Positions 53,054-64,000 of a DNA stretch of 64,000 nt are shown here, piece after piece. How positions within the stretch are numbered: the first letter of the stretch is position 1; every line of letters starts with the position of its first letter. This DNA is from Micavibrio sp. (GTDB taxonomy: Bacteria > Pseudomonadota > Alphaproteobacteria > Micavibrionales > UBA2020): positions 230,503 to 294,502 of the forward strand of contig JAPWJZ010000002.1 of NCBI GenBank assembly GCA_028283745.1, written 5' to 3'. Made by a program: the position numbers and the translations under genes. The notes below the pieces were generated by a model. It ran no database searches, had not been told where the DNA came from, and was given only the letters and a program-made list of their open reading frames with translations.

Positions 53054-53716
53054 ATGCTTCACAGCGCGGAACAGAGAACATGCGAACAGGACTTCGAAGC
53101 CCTGCCGTCTGAAATCGCCATCTTCCCGCTGCCGCGTGTTATTTTGCTGCCGCGTATTCAACTGCCCCTGAATATTTTTGAACCCCGCTACCGCGCCATG
53201 ACGGAAGCGGCTTTGGGATCCTCCCGCCTTATCGGCATGGTGCAGCCCAACCCGCACAGCGACGGGGAAAAAACCTTCACCACCGGTTGTGCCGGCCGCA
53301 TTTGCTCCTTCAGCGAAACAGATGACGGGCGCTACCTGATTACGCTGAAAGGTGTGTGCCGTTTCAACATCACCGAAGAACTGGAGCCTGATTCAAAAGG
53401 CTTCCGCCGTGTCAAGGCGGACTGGTCGCCCTTCCGCGCCGATTTCGATACCGATACGAAGACGGATATTTGCCGCGACACCATGATGGCCACGCTGCGC
53501 GCCTATCTTGATAAAATGGATATGTTCTGCGACCAGTGGGAAAGCATCCGCAATATCGATTGCGAAAAGCTTATCTCCACCCTCAGCGTTGTCTGCCCGT
53601 TCGAAACGGAAGAAAAACAGGCGCTTCTGGAAGCAAAATCATTGCCCGAGCGCGTTAAAATTCTCAACGCCCTGCTTGAAATTGCCGCCAAGGAATGCGG
53701 CCCTTCCTGCCATTAA
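53054..53716 (+). CDS. LON peptidase N-terminal domain protein
   Basis: A 220-residue protein consisting only of the Lon substrate-binding (N) domain. [30 protein letters not shown] is the family opening, from about residue 20, and no AAA or protease part is present. The function of stand-alone LON-N proteins is not settled. It lies between the CnoX-like gene and the Trm112 gene (14 and 13 bases), so they are one operon. Confidence 0.92.
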   Translation: MLHSAEQRTCEQDFEALPSEIAIFPLPRVILLPRIQLPLNIFEPRYRAMTEAALGSSRLIGMVQPNPHSDGEKTFTTGCAGRICSFSETDDGRYLITLKGVCRFNITEELEPDSKGFRRVKADWSPFRADFDTDTKTDICRDTMMATLRAYLDKMDMFCDQWESIRNIDCEKLISTLSVVCPFETEEKQALLEAKSLPERVKILNALLEIAAKECGPSCH

Positions 53717-53729
53717 CAGGTTCCAAATC

Positions 53730-53918
53730 ATGCCCCAGACCGCCAAGCGCGCCGACCCGAAACTGCTCGAAATCCTCGTCTGCCCGCTCACCAAGGCGCC
53801 GCTGGAATATGACGAAGCAAAGCAGGAATTAATTTCGCGTCAGGCAAAGCTCGCCTTTCCTATCCGCGAAGGCATTCCGATTATGCTGGTCGATGAAGCC
53901 CGCCGCCTTGAGGATTAA
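53730..53918 (+). CDS. Trm112 family protein (UPF0434)
   Basis: A 62-residue protein with [17 protein letters not shown] at about 12-28 and [16 protein letters not shown] at the end. The family activates or assists SAM methyltransferases in eukaryotes; the bacterial role is unclear. Only one cysteine remains of the usual zinc-binding group. CAGG precedes the ATG at 53730. Confidence 0.92.
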   Translation: MPQTAKRADPKLLEILVCPLTKAPLEYDEAKQELISRQAKLAFPIREGIPIMLVDEARRLED

Positions 53919-54012
53919 GGCCTAAACCCCCTCCATCATTTTTGCTGCGCTGCCGCAAGTTCCTGCGCGTTATGAGAAATTGCGGGCGGCCATTGCTGCA
54001 TCTTTGCCGCGC

Positions 54013-54030
54013 AAATGTTATAATGATTGA
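54013..54030 (+). promoter_or_regulatory. Extended -10 promoter of leuA
   Basis: TATAAT at 54019-54024 is preceded by TG, giving an extended -10. A leader of about 90 nt precedes the leuA ATG; no leucine-codon leader peptide is evident. Confidence 0.6.
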
Positions 54031-54120
54031 TAATCAGCGCTATATGGCTATTTTAGGGCCGTTACCGCCTGTTTCGCAGATTTTGGCCTGCTCTGCAGCC
54101 TACATAAAAGGAATAAAACG

Positions 54121-55630
<1,510 letters not shown>

Positions 55631-55659
<29 letters not shown>

Positions 55660-56359
55660 TAGCGCGGCCGCGCCCAAAGGCATCATCCCGCCGGAGCTTG
55701 GCGGGCTGCCTGTGCGCCCGTCGCCCCGCGCGCGCCGCATGGGTCTGCGCGTGGAAGCGCGCACCGGCGACGTTGTCTTCACATGGCCGCTGAAGGGCCG
55801 CATCAGCGTTGACCGCGCCCTGCGCTTCATCGAAGAAAACCGCAGCTGGATTGAACGGCAGCAAAACCGCAAAACGCCCGCGCAGCCCTTCGCCCCCGGC
55901 ACCGTGCTGACCGTGGCAGGGCGGGCGGTTACCATTCACCACGCCGCCGGCCGCGGGCTTACGCGCATAGAAGGCGATGTGCTGCTGGTGCATGGCCAGC
56001 CGGAACACATCAGCCGCCGCGTCAAAGACTTCCTGAAAAAAGAAGCGCTGCAAACCCTGCAGCGGCTGACGGATGAAAAATCCGCACACCTGAATTTAAA
56101 GCCACTCGGCATCCGCATTCTTGACCCGCGCTCCCGTTGGGGGTCTTGCGGGCCGGATGGACGCATCATGTATTCGTGGCGGCTTATCCTTGCGCCGCAC
56201 GAAGTCATGGATTATGTGGTGGCGCATGAAGTCGCGCACCGCGTTCATCTCAACCACAGCCGCCGCTTCTGGGCGCTGTGCGCCAGCATGACGGCAGATG
56301 CTTCCGCCTCCCGCGCGTGGCTACGCCAGCAGGGCCGCCTGCTTATGGCCGCGGGTTAG
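55631..56359 (+). CDS. YgjP/DUF45 family metal-dependent hydrolase
   Basis: A 242-residue putative zinc protease of the YgjP/SprT-like group. The zinc motif H-E-V-A-H is at 199-203 with His209 in the following HLNHSRRFW, and the family's S-R-W-G-S-C is at 168-173. There is no signal peptide. The ATG at 55631 overlaps leuA by 29 bases; an earlier in-frame TTG at 55598 overlaps more. Overlap with leuA indicates coupled transcription. Confidence 0.9.
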
Positions 56360-56528
56360 CGTTTTTACACCCCATAACCCGCTTATTAAGCTGCGCAGGG
56401 GTGCATAAACACCGCAACTTTTAATCTTATTTGCGACATTTTATTGCGCATTGTAAATTTTTATTTATACGAAAAAGTAGGTTTTACAACAGGTTAATTT
56501 TGCTGCACTGCAAAATGACACCCATAAC

Positions 56529-56537
56529 TGTGGATAA
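56529..56537 (-). promoter_or_regulatory. Perfect DnaA box
   Basis: The minus strand reads TTATCCACA, the E. coli-type consensus. It stands in an AT-rich 245-base gap upstream of a membrane protein gene. Only one box is seen. Confidence 0.5.
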
Positions 56538-56604
56538 AAATTGCCATGAAAACAGTGCCCAGAATCCTGAAGTCGGGTTATAGAATCTTCGGGAGACAAA
56601 AAGC

Positions 56605-57672
56605 ATGGCCGTATCACCTTCGACCACCACCCCTGTCGCTCCAGCCCGCGGTTGGCAGATTCCTGTCGCCCTCGTCAAAAACGTACTTCTCGATCCCGGC
56701 ATCATATACACCAGCGCCGACATCCTGCTGTTTGCCGGCACCAATATGCTTGGCCTTGGCGCAACCATTGCGGCAACAGGCATAGCGGCAGGTTTGAAAA
56801 CCCTTTCGGTGCTGCAGCCCGGCTTCATCAACAAATACCCGAAAATGAAAGCGGTCGCGTTTGATGACCGCACACCGCTGCGCGCCGGCGCGCTGTCGCT
56901 GCTGGTTGTCGGCGGCGCGGCACTATCGGGCGGGGCCCTGCTGCCTGCAGCCGCCAGCTTCCTTTTCGCGGCCGCAAACTTCCGCATGGCGGAAAGCATT
57001 TCAAAACACCATAAGCAGGAAGAAGCCAAAAAGGCGCTGGAGCCCACGCACAAGCCCGACGCCGTTGAAATCACCGTGATGATGCTGAAGCGGCCTGACT
57101 TGTACCTGAACGCCGGCTTTGCCTGCGCCGGCCTCATGGCGGGCGGCGCTGCCTTGTTTGTGCTGCCGGTCGTTGCCGCCGCCTTCGGCATCAGCGTGCG
57201 CAACGCCGTGCTGGGCAAGCCGGAATATGCGGGCCACCCGAAAATGCTCACCGCAGCATCCGGCGCGGCTTTTGCCACCATCGGTCATCATAACGGCCAC
57301 GGGCTTATTGCGATTGCCCATGCCATGAACGCAGCGGTGCTGCTGGAAATTGAACGTCGCGTAACCCCCGGCGGCATGTTCCAGATTGCGAAGGACCTTG
57401 CCATGAGCTGCCTGAAGCTTGTCGGCATCGGCAAAGATAAAAACGCCGGCGTCCCCGCGCCGGAAAAGGGTGCCGAATTGCAAACGACCGTTGTTGTCAT
57501 GCCTGAACCCGTGGTTGACGCCCCTTCGCGCCTGCCCACCTTCAGCCTTGGAAAAATCTTCGGCGTGTTTTCAAAGCCGCCCGTTCCCGCCAATGAAAAC
57601 CATCCCGAAGCGGCGAACGATACCGGCAGCGCCCCCGCTGCCGCCAGGCCGCAAAACCAGAACAAGCTTTAA
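56605..57672 (+). CDS. Hypothetical multi-pass membrane protein, 355 residues
   Basis: Not recognised. Hydrophobic Gly/Ala-rich segments at about 38-65, 92-125 and 165-200 indicate three or more membrane passes. A charged loop at about 130-160 has the EEAKKALEPTHKPD segment. The last 70 residues are a Pro/Ala/Asn-rich polar tail. GGAGA lies 9 bases before the ATG. The upstream gap carries a DnaA box. It is a single gene between YgjP and the rpsA terminators. Confidence 0.75.
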   Translation: MAVSPSTTTPVAPARGWQIPVALVKNVLLDPGIIYTSADILLFAGTNMLGLGATIAATGIAAGLKTLSVLQPGFINKYPKMKAVAFDDRTPLRAGALSLLVVGGAALSGGALLPAAASFLFAAANFRMAESISKHHKQEEAKKALEPTHKPDAVEITVMMLKRPDLYLNAGFACAGLMAGGAALFVLPVVAAAFGISVRNAVLGKPEYAGHPKMLTAASGAAFATIGHHNGHGLIAIAHAMNAAVLLEIERRVTPGGMFQIAKDLAMSCLKLVGIGKDKNAGVPAPEKGAELQTTVVVMPEPVVDAPSRLPTFSLGKIFGVFSKPPVPANENHPEAANDTGSAPAAARPQNQNKL

Positions 57673-57690
57673 GATATTTCTAGCGGGCAT

Positions 57691-57758
57691 AAAAAAAGGA
57701 AGCACAGTCGCCGCGCTGCAAAGGCTCAAGGGCCTGAGCGCAGGGCGACTGTGCCTCC
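57691..57758 (-). ncRNA. Candidate small RNA, or second terminator, downstream of rpsA
   Basis: On the minus strand an 11-bp perfect stem (GCACAGTCGCC and its complement, 57702-57712 and 57744-57754) is extended by three pairs past one mismatch. It holds an inner GCGCT/AGCGC stem and ends in seven T. It lies beyond the rpsA terminator at 57811-57850. A TATAAA-like element near 57800 could start a transcript of about 100 nt. Either an independent small RNA or a backup terminator. Confidence 0.5.
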
Positions 57759-57810
57759 CGTAACCACCAATGCCCCAACGCAGCCGTCGTTCCTTTATTT
57801 ATAAAGCGCA

Positions 57811-57850
57811 AAGAAAAAGCCGCCCGTTTGACGGGGCGGCTTCTCTTTTT
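57811..57850. terminator. Bidirectional terminator at the rpsA end
   Basis: AAGCCGCCCGT and ACGGGGCGGCTT pair around TTG with one bulge. The plus strand continues TCTCTTTTT and the minus strand TTTCTTT, so it can end rpsA and the opposing membrane-protein transcript. Confidence 0.88.
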
Positions 57851-57874
57851 ATGCTTTGAAGCAAGACTTGAAGA

Positions 57875-59677
57875 TTACTCTTCCGTTTTTGCTTTCTTGG
57901 CTTTCTTGGGGGCTTCTTCAGAAGCGGCTTCAGATTTGCCTTTCTTCTGCAGAGCTGCGCCCAGGATGTCGCCGAGAGACGCGCCCGAGTCGGACGAGCC
58001 GTATTCAGCCATCGCCTGCTTGTCTTCTTCGATCTCGCGTTGCTTGATCGAGAGTTCAAGGTTGCGGCCGGCGCGGTCGGTCTTGATGACCTTGGCGTCG
58101 ACTTTTTCGCCAACCGCAAAGCGGTCGGGGCGCTGCTCGGAACGTTCGCGCGAAAGGTCGCCCTTCTTGATGAAGCCCTTCAGCTTGTCGTTGATGGAGA
58201 CTTCGATGCCGCCGGTCGTCACAGCGGTGACGGTGCAGGTGACAACGGAACCCTTGGCAACGCCGCCCATGGCTTCTTCAACGGGGTCAGCGCCGGTGAG
58301 TTGCTTGACGCCGAGCGAGACGCGCTCTTTCTCGGGGTCGATCTCAAGCACTTTCACTTTCAGGCTGTCGCCTTTTTTGAAGGCCTTGATGGCTTCTTCG
58401 CCAGCTTGATCCCACGACAGGTCGGACATGTGGACCATGCCGTCGATCTGGTCGCCGATGCCGACGAACAGGCCGAATTCCGTCACGTTGCGGATTTCGC
58501 CTTCAAGCACGTCGCCCGCTTTGTGCGCGGTTGCGAACTTGCTCCAGGGGTTTTCGGTCGTCTGCTTCAGGCCAAGGCTGATGCGGCGCTTGGTGAGGTC
58601 AACGTCAAGAACCTGAACTTCAACTTCCTGGCTGGTCGAAACGATTTTGCCGGGGTGGATGTTTTTCTTGGTCCAGGACATTTCGGAGACGTGGACGAGG
58701 CCTTCAATGCCTTCGCCCAGTTCGACGAACGCGCCGTAGTCGGCAATGTTCGTGACGCGGCCTTTATAGCGCTGGCCGATCTTGAACTTGCCTTCAACGC
58801 CTTGCCACGGGTCGCTGTCCAGCTGTTTCATGCCGAGCGAGATACGCTGGGATTCTTCGTTGAAGCGAATAATCTTCACGTTCACGGTCTGGCCGACGGT
58901 CAGGACTTCGGACGGGTGGTTGATGCGCTTCCACGAGATGTCGGTCACGTGCAGCAGGCCGTCGACGCCGCCGAGGTCGATGAACGCACCGTAATCGGTG
59001 ATGTTCTTGACGACGCCTTGCAGCTCCTGGCCTTCTTTCAGGTTGGACACGAGTTCCGAGCGGGCTTCCGCACGGGATTCTTCCAGCACCGCACGGCGGG
59101 AGACAACGATGTTGCCGCGCTGGCGGTCCATTTTCAGGATCAGGAAGGGTTGCGGGGTGCCGAACAGCGGGCTGATGTCGCGCACGGGGCGGATATCAAC
59201 TTGGCTGCCGGGCAGGAACGCGACGGCGCCGTTGAGGTCAACGGTGAAGCCGCCTTTAACGCGGCCGAAGATGGTGCCGGAAACGCGCTCGTTCGCTTTG
59301 TGTTGTTTTTCGAGAAGAACCCAGGATTCTTCGCGGCGTGCTTTTTCACGGGACAGGACGGCTTCGCCGTCTTTGTTTTCCATGCGCTCGACGTACACTT
59401 CGACTTTGTCGCCGACTTTGATTTCGGCTTTGGAACCTTGGACGCTGAATTCGCGGAGCGGAATGCGGCCTTCGGATTTCAGACCCACGTCGAGGGTGAC
59501 GAATTCGTCATCCATGCCGACGACGGTGCCTTCAACGACGGAACCTTCGAAGGACTTCACGCCCTTGAAGCTTTCATCGAGCAGGGATTCGAAGGAGAAA
59601 TTCTCGCCCGTGATGTCTTTCACGTTAAAGGTGTCGAGGATTTTGGGGGATACTTTTACGGCAGAAGCTTTTGCCAT
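57875..59677 (-). CDS. rpsA: 30S ribosomal protein S1
   Basis: A 600-residue mRNA-binding ribosomal protein with six S1 domains in tandem from about residue 40. Each has an ITDYGAFIDLGGVDGLLHVTD-like signature, clearest in domains three and four. The C-terminus is Lys/Ala/Glu-rich (PKKAKKAKTEE). The start MAKASAVKVS at 59677 is favoured over an upstream frame start at 59725. It follows cmk at 224 bases, with its own promoter in that gap. Confidence 0.97.
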   Translation of the reverse strand: MAKASAVKVSPKILDTFNVKDITGENFSFESLLDESFKGVKSFEGSVVEGTVVGMDDEFVTLDVGLKSEGRIPLREFSVQGSKAEIKVGDKVEVYVERMENKDGEAVLSREKARREESWVLLEKQHKANERVSGTIFGRVKGGFTVDLNGAVAFLPGSQVDIRPVRDISPLFGTPQPFLILKMDRQRGNIVVSRRAVLEESRAEARSELVSNLKEGQELQGVVKNITDYGAFIDLGGVDGLLHVTDISWKRINHPSEVLTVGQTVNVKIIRFNEESQRISLGMKQLDSDPWQGVEGKFKIGQRYKGRVTNIADYGAFVELGEGIEGLVHVSEMSWTKKNIHPGKIVSTSQEVEVQVLDVDLTKRRISLGLKQTTENPWSKFATAHKAGDVLEGEIRNVTEFGLFVGIGDQIDGMVHMSDLSWDQAGEEAIKAFKKGDSLKVKVLEIDPEKERVSLGVKQLTGADPVEEAMGGVAKGSVVTCTVTAVTTGGIEVSINDKLKGFIKKGDLSRERSEQRPDRFAVGEKVDAKVIKTDRAGRNLELSIKQREIEEDKQAMAEYGSSDSGASLGDILGAALQKKGKSEAASEEAPKKAKKAKTEE

Positions 59678-59807
59678 GGTGGTACTCGCTTTCAACAGGC
59701 GGGATTGCTGCCCCGTGAATAACATCTGACGCTGATGCCTGTTTAGAAAATACGGACGGAAGGCTTGCCATGCGGCACCCGAGCCTTTGCCCGTGTAAGT
59801 AGCCGCA

Positions 59808-59837
59808 AAATTACAGGTTTTGCCGTTCCGGAGTCAA
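59808..59837 (-). promoter_or_regulatory. Promoter of rpsA
   Basis: On the minus strand TTGACT (59837-59832), an 18-bp spacer and TAATTT (59813-59808) predict a leader of about 120 nt before the rpsA ATG. A leader this long would suit S1 autoregulation (inference). Confidence 0.6.
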
Positions 59838-59901
59838 CCTGAAACGGGCCTGAACGGGCCAAAATGCCTTCAAAAGGGGCTTCGAACGCTAAAAACCGGA
59901 A

Positions 59902-60669
59902 TTACGGCTGGGGGCCGTTGTTTTTGGCGGTTTTGCCCGTGCGGGCGTTGTCGTTGGTTTCGGCAAGGAAGCTGGCGCGGATAACGCCAATCGCCTCTTC
60001 CAGCGTTTGCGCGGGGTTCAGGTGGGTGGTATCCAGCGTATAGGCATCCTCGGCAACGGCCGTGGGGGCGGTGGCGCGGGTCGAATCGCGCATGTCGCGG
60101 GTTTTAAGGTCGGCCAGAACTTTTTCGTAGGTCAGTTCCGGCTTGGTGGCCTTCAGTTCTTCAAAGCGGCGGCGGGCGCGCTCTTCCGGCGCGGCGGTGA
60201 CGAAGAATTTAATGCTCGCTTCAGGGCAGACGACAGTGCCGATATCGCGGCCGTCCAGCACAGCGCCGCCCACAAAACCCGGCGGGTTTGCGGCGAATTC
60301 GCGTTGGTAATCCAGCAATGCCTGGCGCACTTCGGGAATAGCGGCGACTTTGGAGGCGCCTTCGGAAACTTCAGGGGTGCGCAGCGACGGGTTCGCCAGC
60401 AGTTCCGGCGTCAGGTTGCGCTTGATGATTTCAAGGGCGGGTTCAACATCCTGCAGTTTCGAAGGGTCGCCGCCAATTTCAAGGGTGGCCATGGCAACCG
60501 CGCGGTACAGCGCGCCGGTATCGAGGTAAGCGTAACCAAGACGCTCCGCCAGTTTCTTGGCGAGGGTGCCCTTGCCGGAGGCCGCAGGGCCATCAACAGC
60601 GATCACGACTTTCTTGTGCGAAGAGTCTTGCGGGACGAAATCTGTTTTTCTGAAATTCAGCACGGTCAT
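59902..60669 (-). CDS. cmk: Cytidylate kinase
   Basis: A 255-residue kinase phosphorylating CMP and dCMP with ATP. The P-loop G-P-A-A-S-G-K-G-T is at 27-35, DTGALYRA near 51-58 and the DGRDIGTVV motif near 143. The first 20 residues precede the usual family start, and the last 15 form a polar Asn/Lys tail. AAAGGTC precedes the ATG. The aroA-cmk-rpsA order is widespread in proteobacteria. Confidence 0.96.
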   Translation of the reverse strand: MTVLNFRKTDFVPQDSSHKKVVIAVDGPAASGKGTLAKKLAERLGYAYLDTGALYRAVAMATLEIGGDPSKLQDVEPALEIIKRNLTPELLANPSLRTPEVSEGASKVAAIPEVRQALLDYQREFAANPPGFVGGAVLDGRDIGTVVCPEASIKFFVTAAPEERARRRFEELKATKPELTYEKVLADLKTRDMRDSTRATAPTAVAEDAYTLDTTHLNPAQTLEEAIGVIRASFLAETNDNARTGKTAKNNGPQP

Positions 60670-60909
60670 GACCTTTACTTAACCCCTCGATTTAAAAATT
60701 TTAAACCCGCACTGTGTTTAACACAATCTTCATTAAATATTAACATAATTTTAATGGTTTAGCGAAGCGCCACGCTATTAAATACAATTTAATCTAATTA
60801 TACCAATACATTAGATATAGATTTGTTTTTAGCAAAGAACAGTTGTTTGCCATATCTGCTAACGTCGCAGGGCATTAAATATGCGAATCAAATGTTAATT
60901 TTATGGGAA

Positions 60910-62280
<1,371 letters not shown>

Positions 62281-62326
62281 TCAGGATAGCCGCTTGCGCC
62301 CGCAAAATCCAGCAGAGCGGATGTGG

Positions 62327-64000
62327 TCAGGAGATTTTCTTTTCTTCCGTGCTGACAACCTTCAACGATGATTTTTTCAGCCATTCGCGGTTGTAGGCGG
62401 CGATGTATTCCTCGAGTTTCAGCGCGGGGATGGGCTTGGTGTATTTAAAGCCCTGCACCTCGTCGCAGCCTTCTTCCTTCAGGAAGTTTTCATGGTCGAC
62501 GGTTTCAACCCCCTCGGCGATGACCTTCAGGTTCAGGCTGTGGCCGAGGTTGATGATGGTCTTGGTGATCATGCGGTCGTCCGGGTTTACCAGCGCGTTG
62601 CGGATGAACGACTGGTCAATCTTCAGGCGGTCAATCGGGAACTGGCGCAGGTATGACAGCGACGAATAGCCGGTGCCGAAGTCGTCAACCGCCAGTTCCA
62701 CGCCCAGTCGGTGCAGCTGGTTCAAGATTTCAATCGTCGTTTCCATGTTTTCCATGAAGACGGATTCAGTGACTTCCAGCTCGAGGTATTTGGGGTCAAG
62801 CTTGGTTTCCTTCAGCACGTCCTGCGTCAGCGCAACGATGTCCGCCTTGTGGAATTGCACGCCCGAAATGTTGACGGCGATGCGGAACGGGGGAATGCCC
62901 ATGTCCTGCCATTTTTTGTTCTGCGCGCAAACGGTGCGGAGCACCCATTCGCCAATCGGCACGATCAGGCCGGATTGTTCGGCGACGGGAATAAACTCGG
63001 CCGGCGAAATAAAGGTGCCGCCGTTCTTGCTGTTGTCGGGCAGGAACCAGCGCAGCAATGCTTCCGCGCCAATCAGCTGGCCGCTGGCAAGGTCGAACTG
63101 CGGATGGTAGTAAACCTGCAGCTGGTTTTCATCAAGCGCGGAGCGCAGGTCGCGCAGCATCTGGAAGCGCTGCTGCACGGCAAGGTCGAAGTCCTGGCTG
63201 TAATAGCGCACCGTATCGCGGCCTTCTTCCTTGGCGCGGTTGAGGGCGATATCGGCGTTTTTCAAAATCTGCCGGGCTTCCATGCTGTCGTCCGGGCAAT
63301 GCGACACGCCAATGGAAACGCGCAGCTGGAAGCGTTCCTGCATAATGCTTACAGGCTCCGTCACGGCCGCAAACACGCGGTCGACCAGCACCGAACTATC
63401 GGCATATTCGGGCTTCAGCACCACCATGATCGTGAATTCATCGGCGGAAGCGCGGGAAATGACGGCATCATCCGGCATCGCCTTCACAAGGCGCTTGCCG
63501 ATAGCTTCCAGCAGACGGTCGCCGAATTCATGGCCCATGGTGTCGTTGATGTCCTTGAAGTGGTCAAGGTCGACGGACATGACGACGATGCGGCGGTCTT
63601 CTTCCACTACTTTGTGGCGAATGGCGTCGTCCAGTTTTTCAAGAAAGAAGGTGCGGTTGGGCAGGCCCGTCAGCGCATCGTAGTACGCCAGCTTGTGGAT
63701 TTTATCTTCCGCTTGCGACCGCAGGCGCTTCAGGTTGCTGGCGTTCTGGCGGATCAGGTCGTTGGCAATGCGCAGGGCAACGCCAATTTCATCGCGCGTC
63801 TCGCGCTCCGCCCGCAGCAAATCGGGTTTTTCGGGGTTTTTGGCGGCGCTTTCAAGGTTATGGCGCAGCACCATGATGGGTTCCAGCAGCCAGCGGCCCA
63901 GCGCCATCATCATCACGCCCGTCACAACGCAGGACATGAGGATAAGCACGAAGATAGTCAGGTACAGCTGCTTCATCACAACTTCGTCGACCGTCGCAGC
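62327..64000 (-). CDS. GGDEF/EAL domain protein, N-terminus beyond the window
   Basis: At least 557 residues of a cyclic-di-GMP enzyme, open to the window edge, so the N-terminal sensor part is missing. A membrane segment (about 15-35 in the visible part) leads into a HAMP-like stretch. The GGDEF-type domain (about 115-275) reads A-S-A-D-E-F instead of G-G-D-E-F, so cyclase activity is probably lost. The EAL domain (about 300-545) is intact: G-A-E-A-L-L-R, VNISG, EVTES, DDFGTGYSSL, LKIDQSF, IAEGVET and QGFKYTKP. It likely degrades c-di-GMP. It lies 82 bases upstream of aroA on the same strand. Confidence 0.93.
   Translation of the reverse strand, partial: AATVDEVVMKQLYLTIFVLILMSCVVTGVMMMALGRWLLEPIMVLRHNLESAAKNPEKPDLLRAERETRDEIGVALRIANDLIRQNASNLKRLRSQAEDKIHKLAYYDALTGLPNRTFFLEKLDDAIRHKVVEEDRRIVVMSVDLDHFKDINDTMGHEFGDRLLEAIGKRLVKAMPDDAVISRASADEFTIMVVLKPEYADSSVLVDRVFAAVTEPVSIMQERFQLRVSIGVSHCPDDSMEARQILKNADIALNRAKEEGRDTVRYYSQDFDLAVQQRFQMLRDLRSALDENQLQVYYHPQFDLASGQLIGAEALLRWFLPDNSKNGGTFISPAEFIPVAEQSGLIVPIGEWVLRTVCAQNKKWQDMGIPPFRIAVNISGVQFHKADIVALTQDVLKETKLDPKYLELEVTESVFMENMETTIEILNQLHRLGVELAVDDFGTGYSSLSYLRQFPIDRLKIDQSFIRNALVNPDDRMITKTIINLGHSLNLKVIAEGVETVDHENFLKEEGCDEVQGFKYTKPIPALKLEEYIAAYNREWLKKSSLKVVSTEEKKIS

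Noticed and set aside
56400..56604. Chromosomal replication origin
   Set aside because: Only one DnaA box, no clustered boxes or repeated 13-mers, and no dnaA, hemE or parAB neighbours.

Overview
The window looks like chromosomal DNA of a free-living alphaproteobacterium. The evidence is gene order: ispH with thrB and rnhA, aroA-cmk-rpsA, a CnoX/YbbN-like thioredoxin followed by a LON-N protein and a Trm112 protein, and xseB/ispA/dxs/tlyA with insertions. Lineage-typical families such as DUF3576 lipoproteins, isovaleryl-CoA dehydrogenase and class A PBPs agree. The genus cannot be fixed from sequence alone; a Micavibrio/Rhodospirillales-like relative would fit. No insertion sequence, prophage, CRISPR array or rRNA operon was seen. 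Both tRNAs are ordinary, tRNA-Leu(GAG) and tRNA-Gly(GCC).

Layout, left to right. 0-4 kb: a DUF3576 lipoprotein and two nearly identical tandem porins, each with its own strong terminator. 4-9 kb: a TPR-sulfotransferase fusion, an acetyl-CoA acetyltransferase and a class A PBP. 9-13 kb, minus strand: ispH, an unknown gene, thrB, rnhA and another unknown gene. 13-22 kb, mostly plus: lipoprotein, gmhA, xseB, ispA, an SDR, an opposing outer-membrane-like protein, dxs, tlyA, and a two-gene set of unknown function with a putative zinc peptidase. 22-29 kb, minus: ivd, an ankyrin protein, mgtE, maeB, tRNA-Leu and an unknown gene. 29-36 kb, plus: lipB, a small CxxC membrane protein, a divergent HNH-like protein with an RGG-like tail, an ankyrin protein, a UDP-sugar dehydrogenase, a membrane protein and a TerC protein. 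36-40 kb: a fadA/FadN-type beta-oxidation pair. 40-49 kb is the accessory-looking stretch. It holds small unknown genes, a palindrome-controlled pair ending in a secreted Cys-rich peptide, a TetR/SDR divergent pair, a YjgN-M48 cluster with an unlisted 53-residue gene, and a protein with a primase-like hhhDhD motif. 49-57 kb, plus: M20 amidohydrolase, PP2C-like phosphatase, YbaK deacylase, CnoX-like thioredoxin, LON-N protein, Trm112, leuA, a YgjP peptidase and a membrane protein. 57-64 kb, minus: a GGDEF/EAL protein cut by the window edge, aroA, cmk, rpsA, then a long hairpin followed by a U-run that may be a small RNA.

Metabolic links: ispH, ispA and dxs serve the MEP isoprenoid route. ivd, the two thiolases and the FadN-like protein serve leucine and fatty-acid breakdown. 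leuA, thrB and aroA serve amino-acid synthesis. gmhA and the UDP-sugar dehydrogenase point to LPS and surface sugars. The best candidates for something new are the HNH-like protein at 30.7-32.2 kb, the operator-controlled pair at 41.6-42.6 kb, the hhhDhD protein at 48.3-49.2 kb, the HELRH peptidase pair at 20.6-22.4 kb and the hairpin RNA near 57.7 kb. No complete novel system could be shown from the sequence alone.
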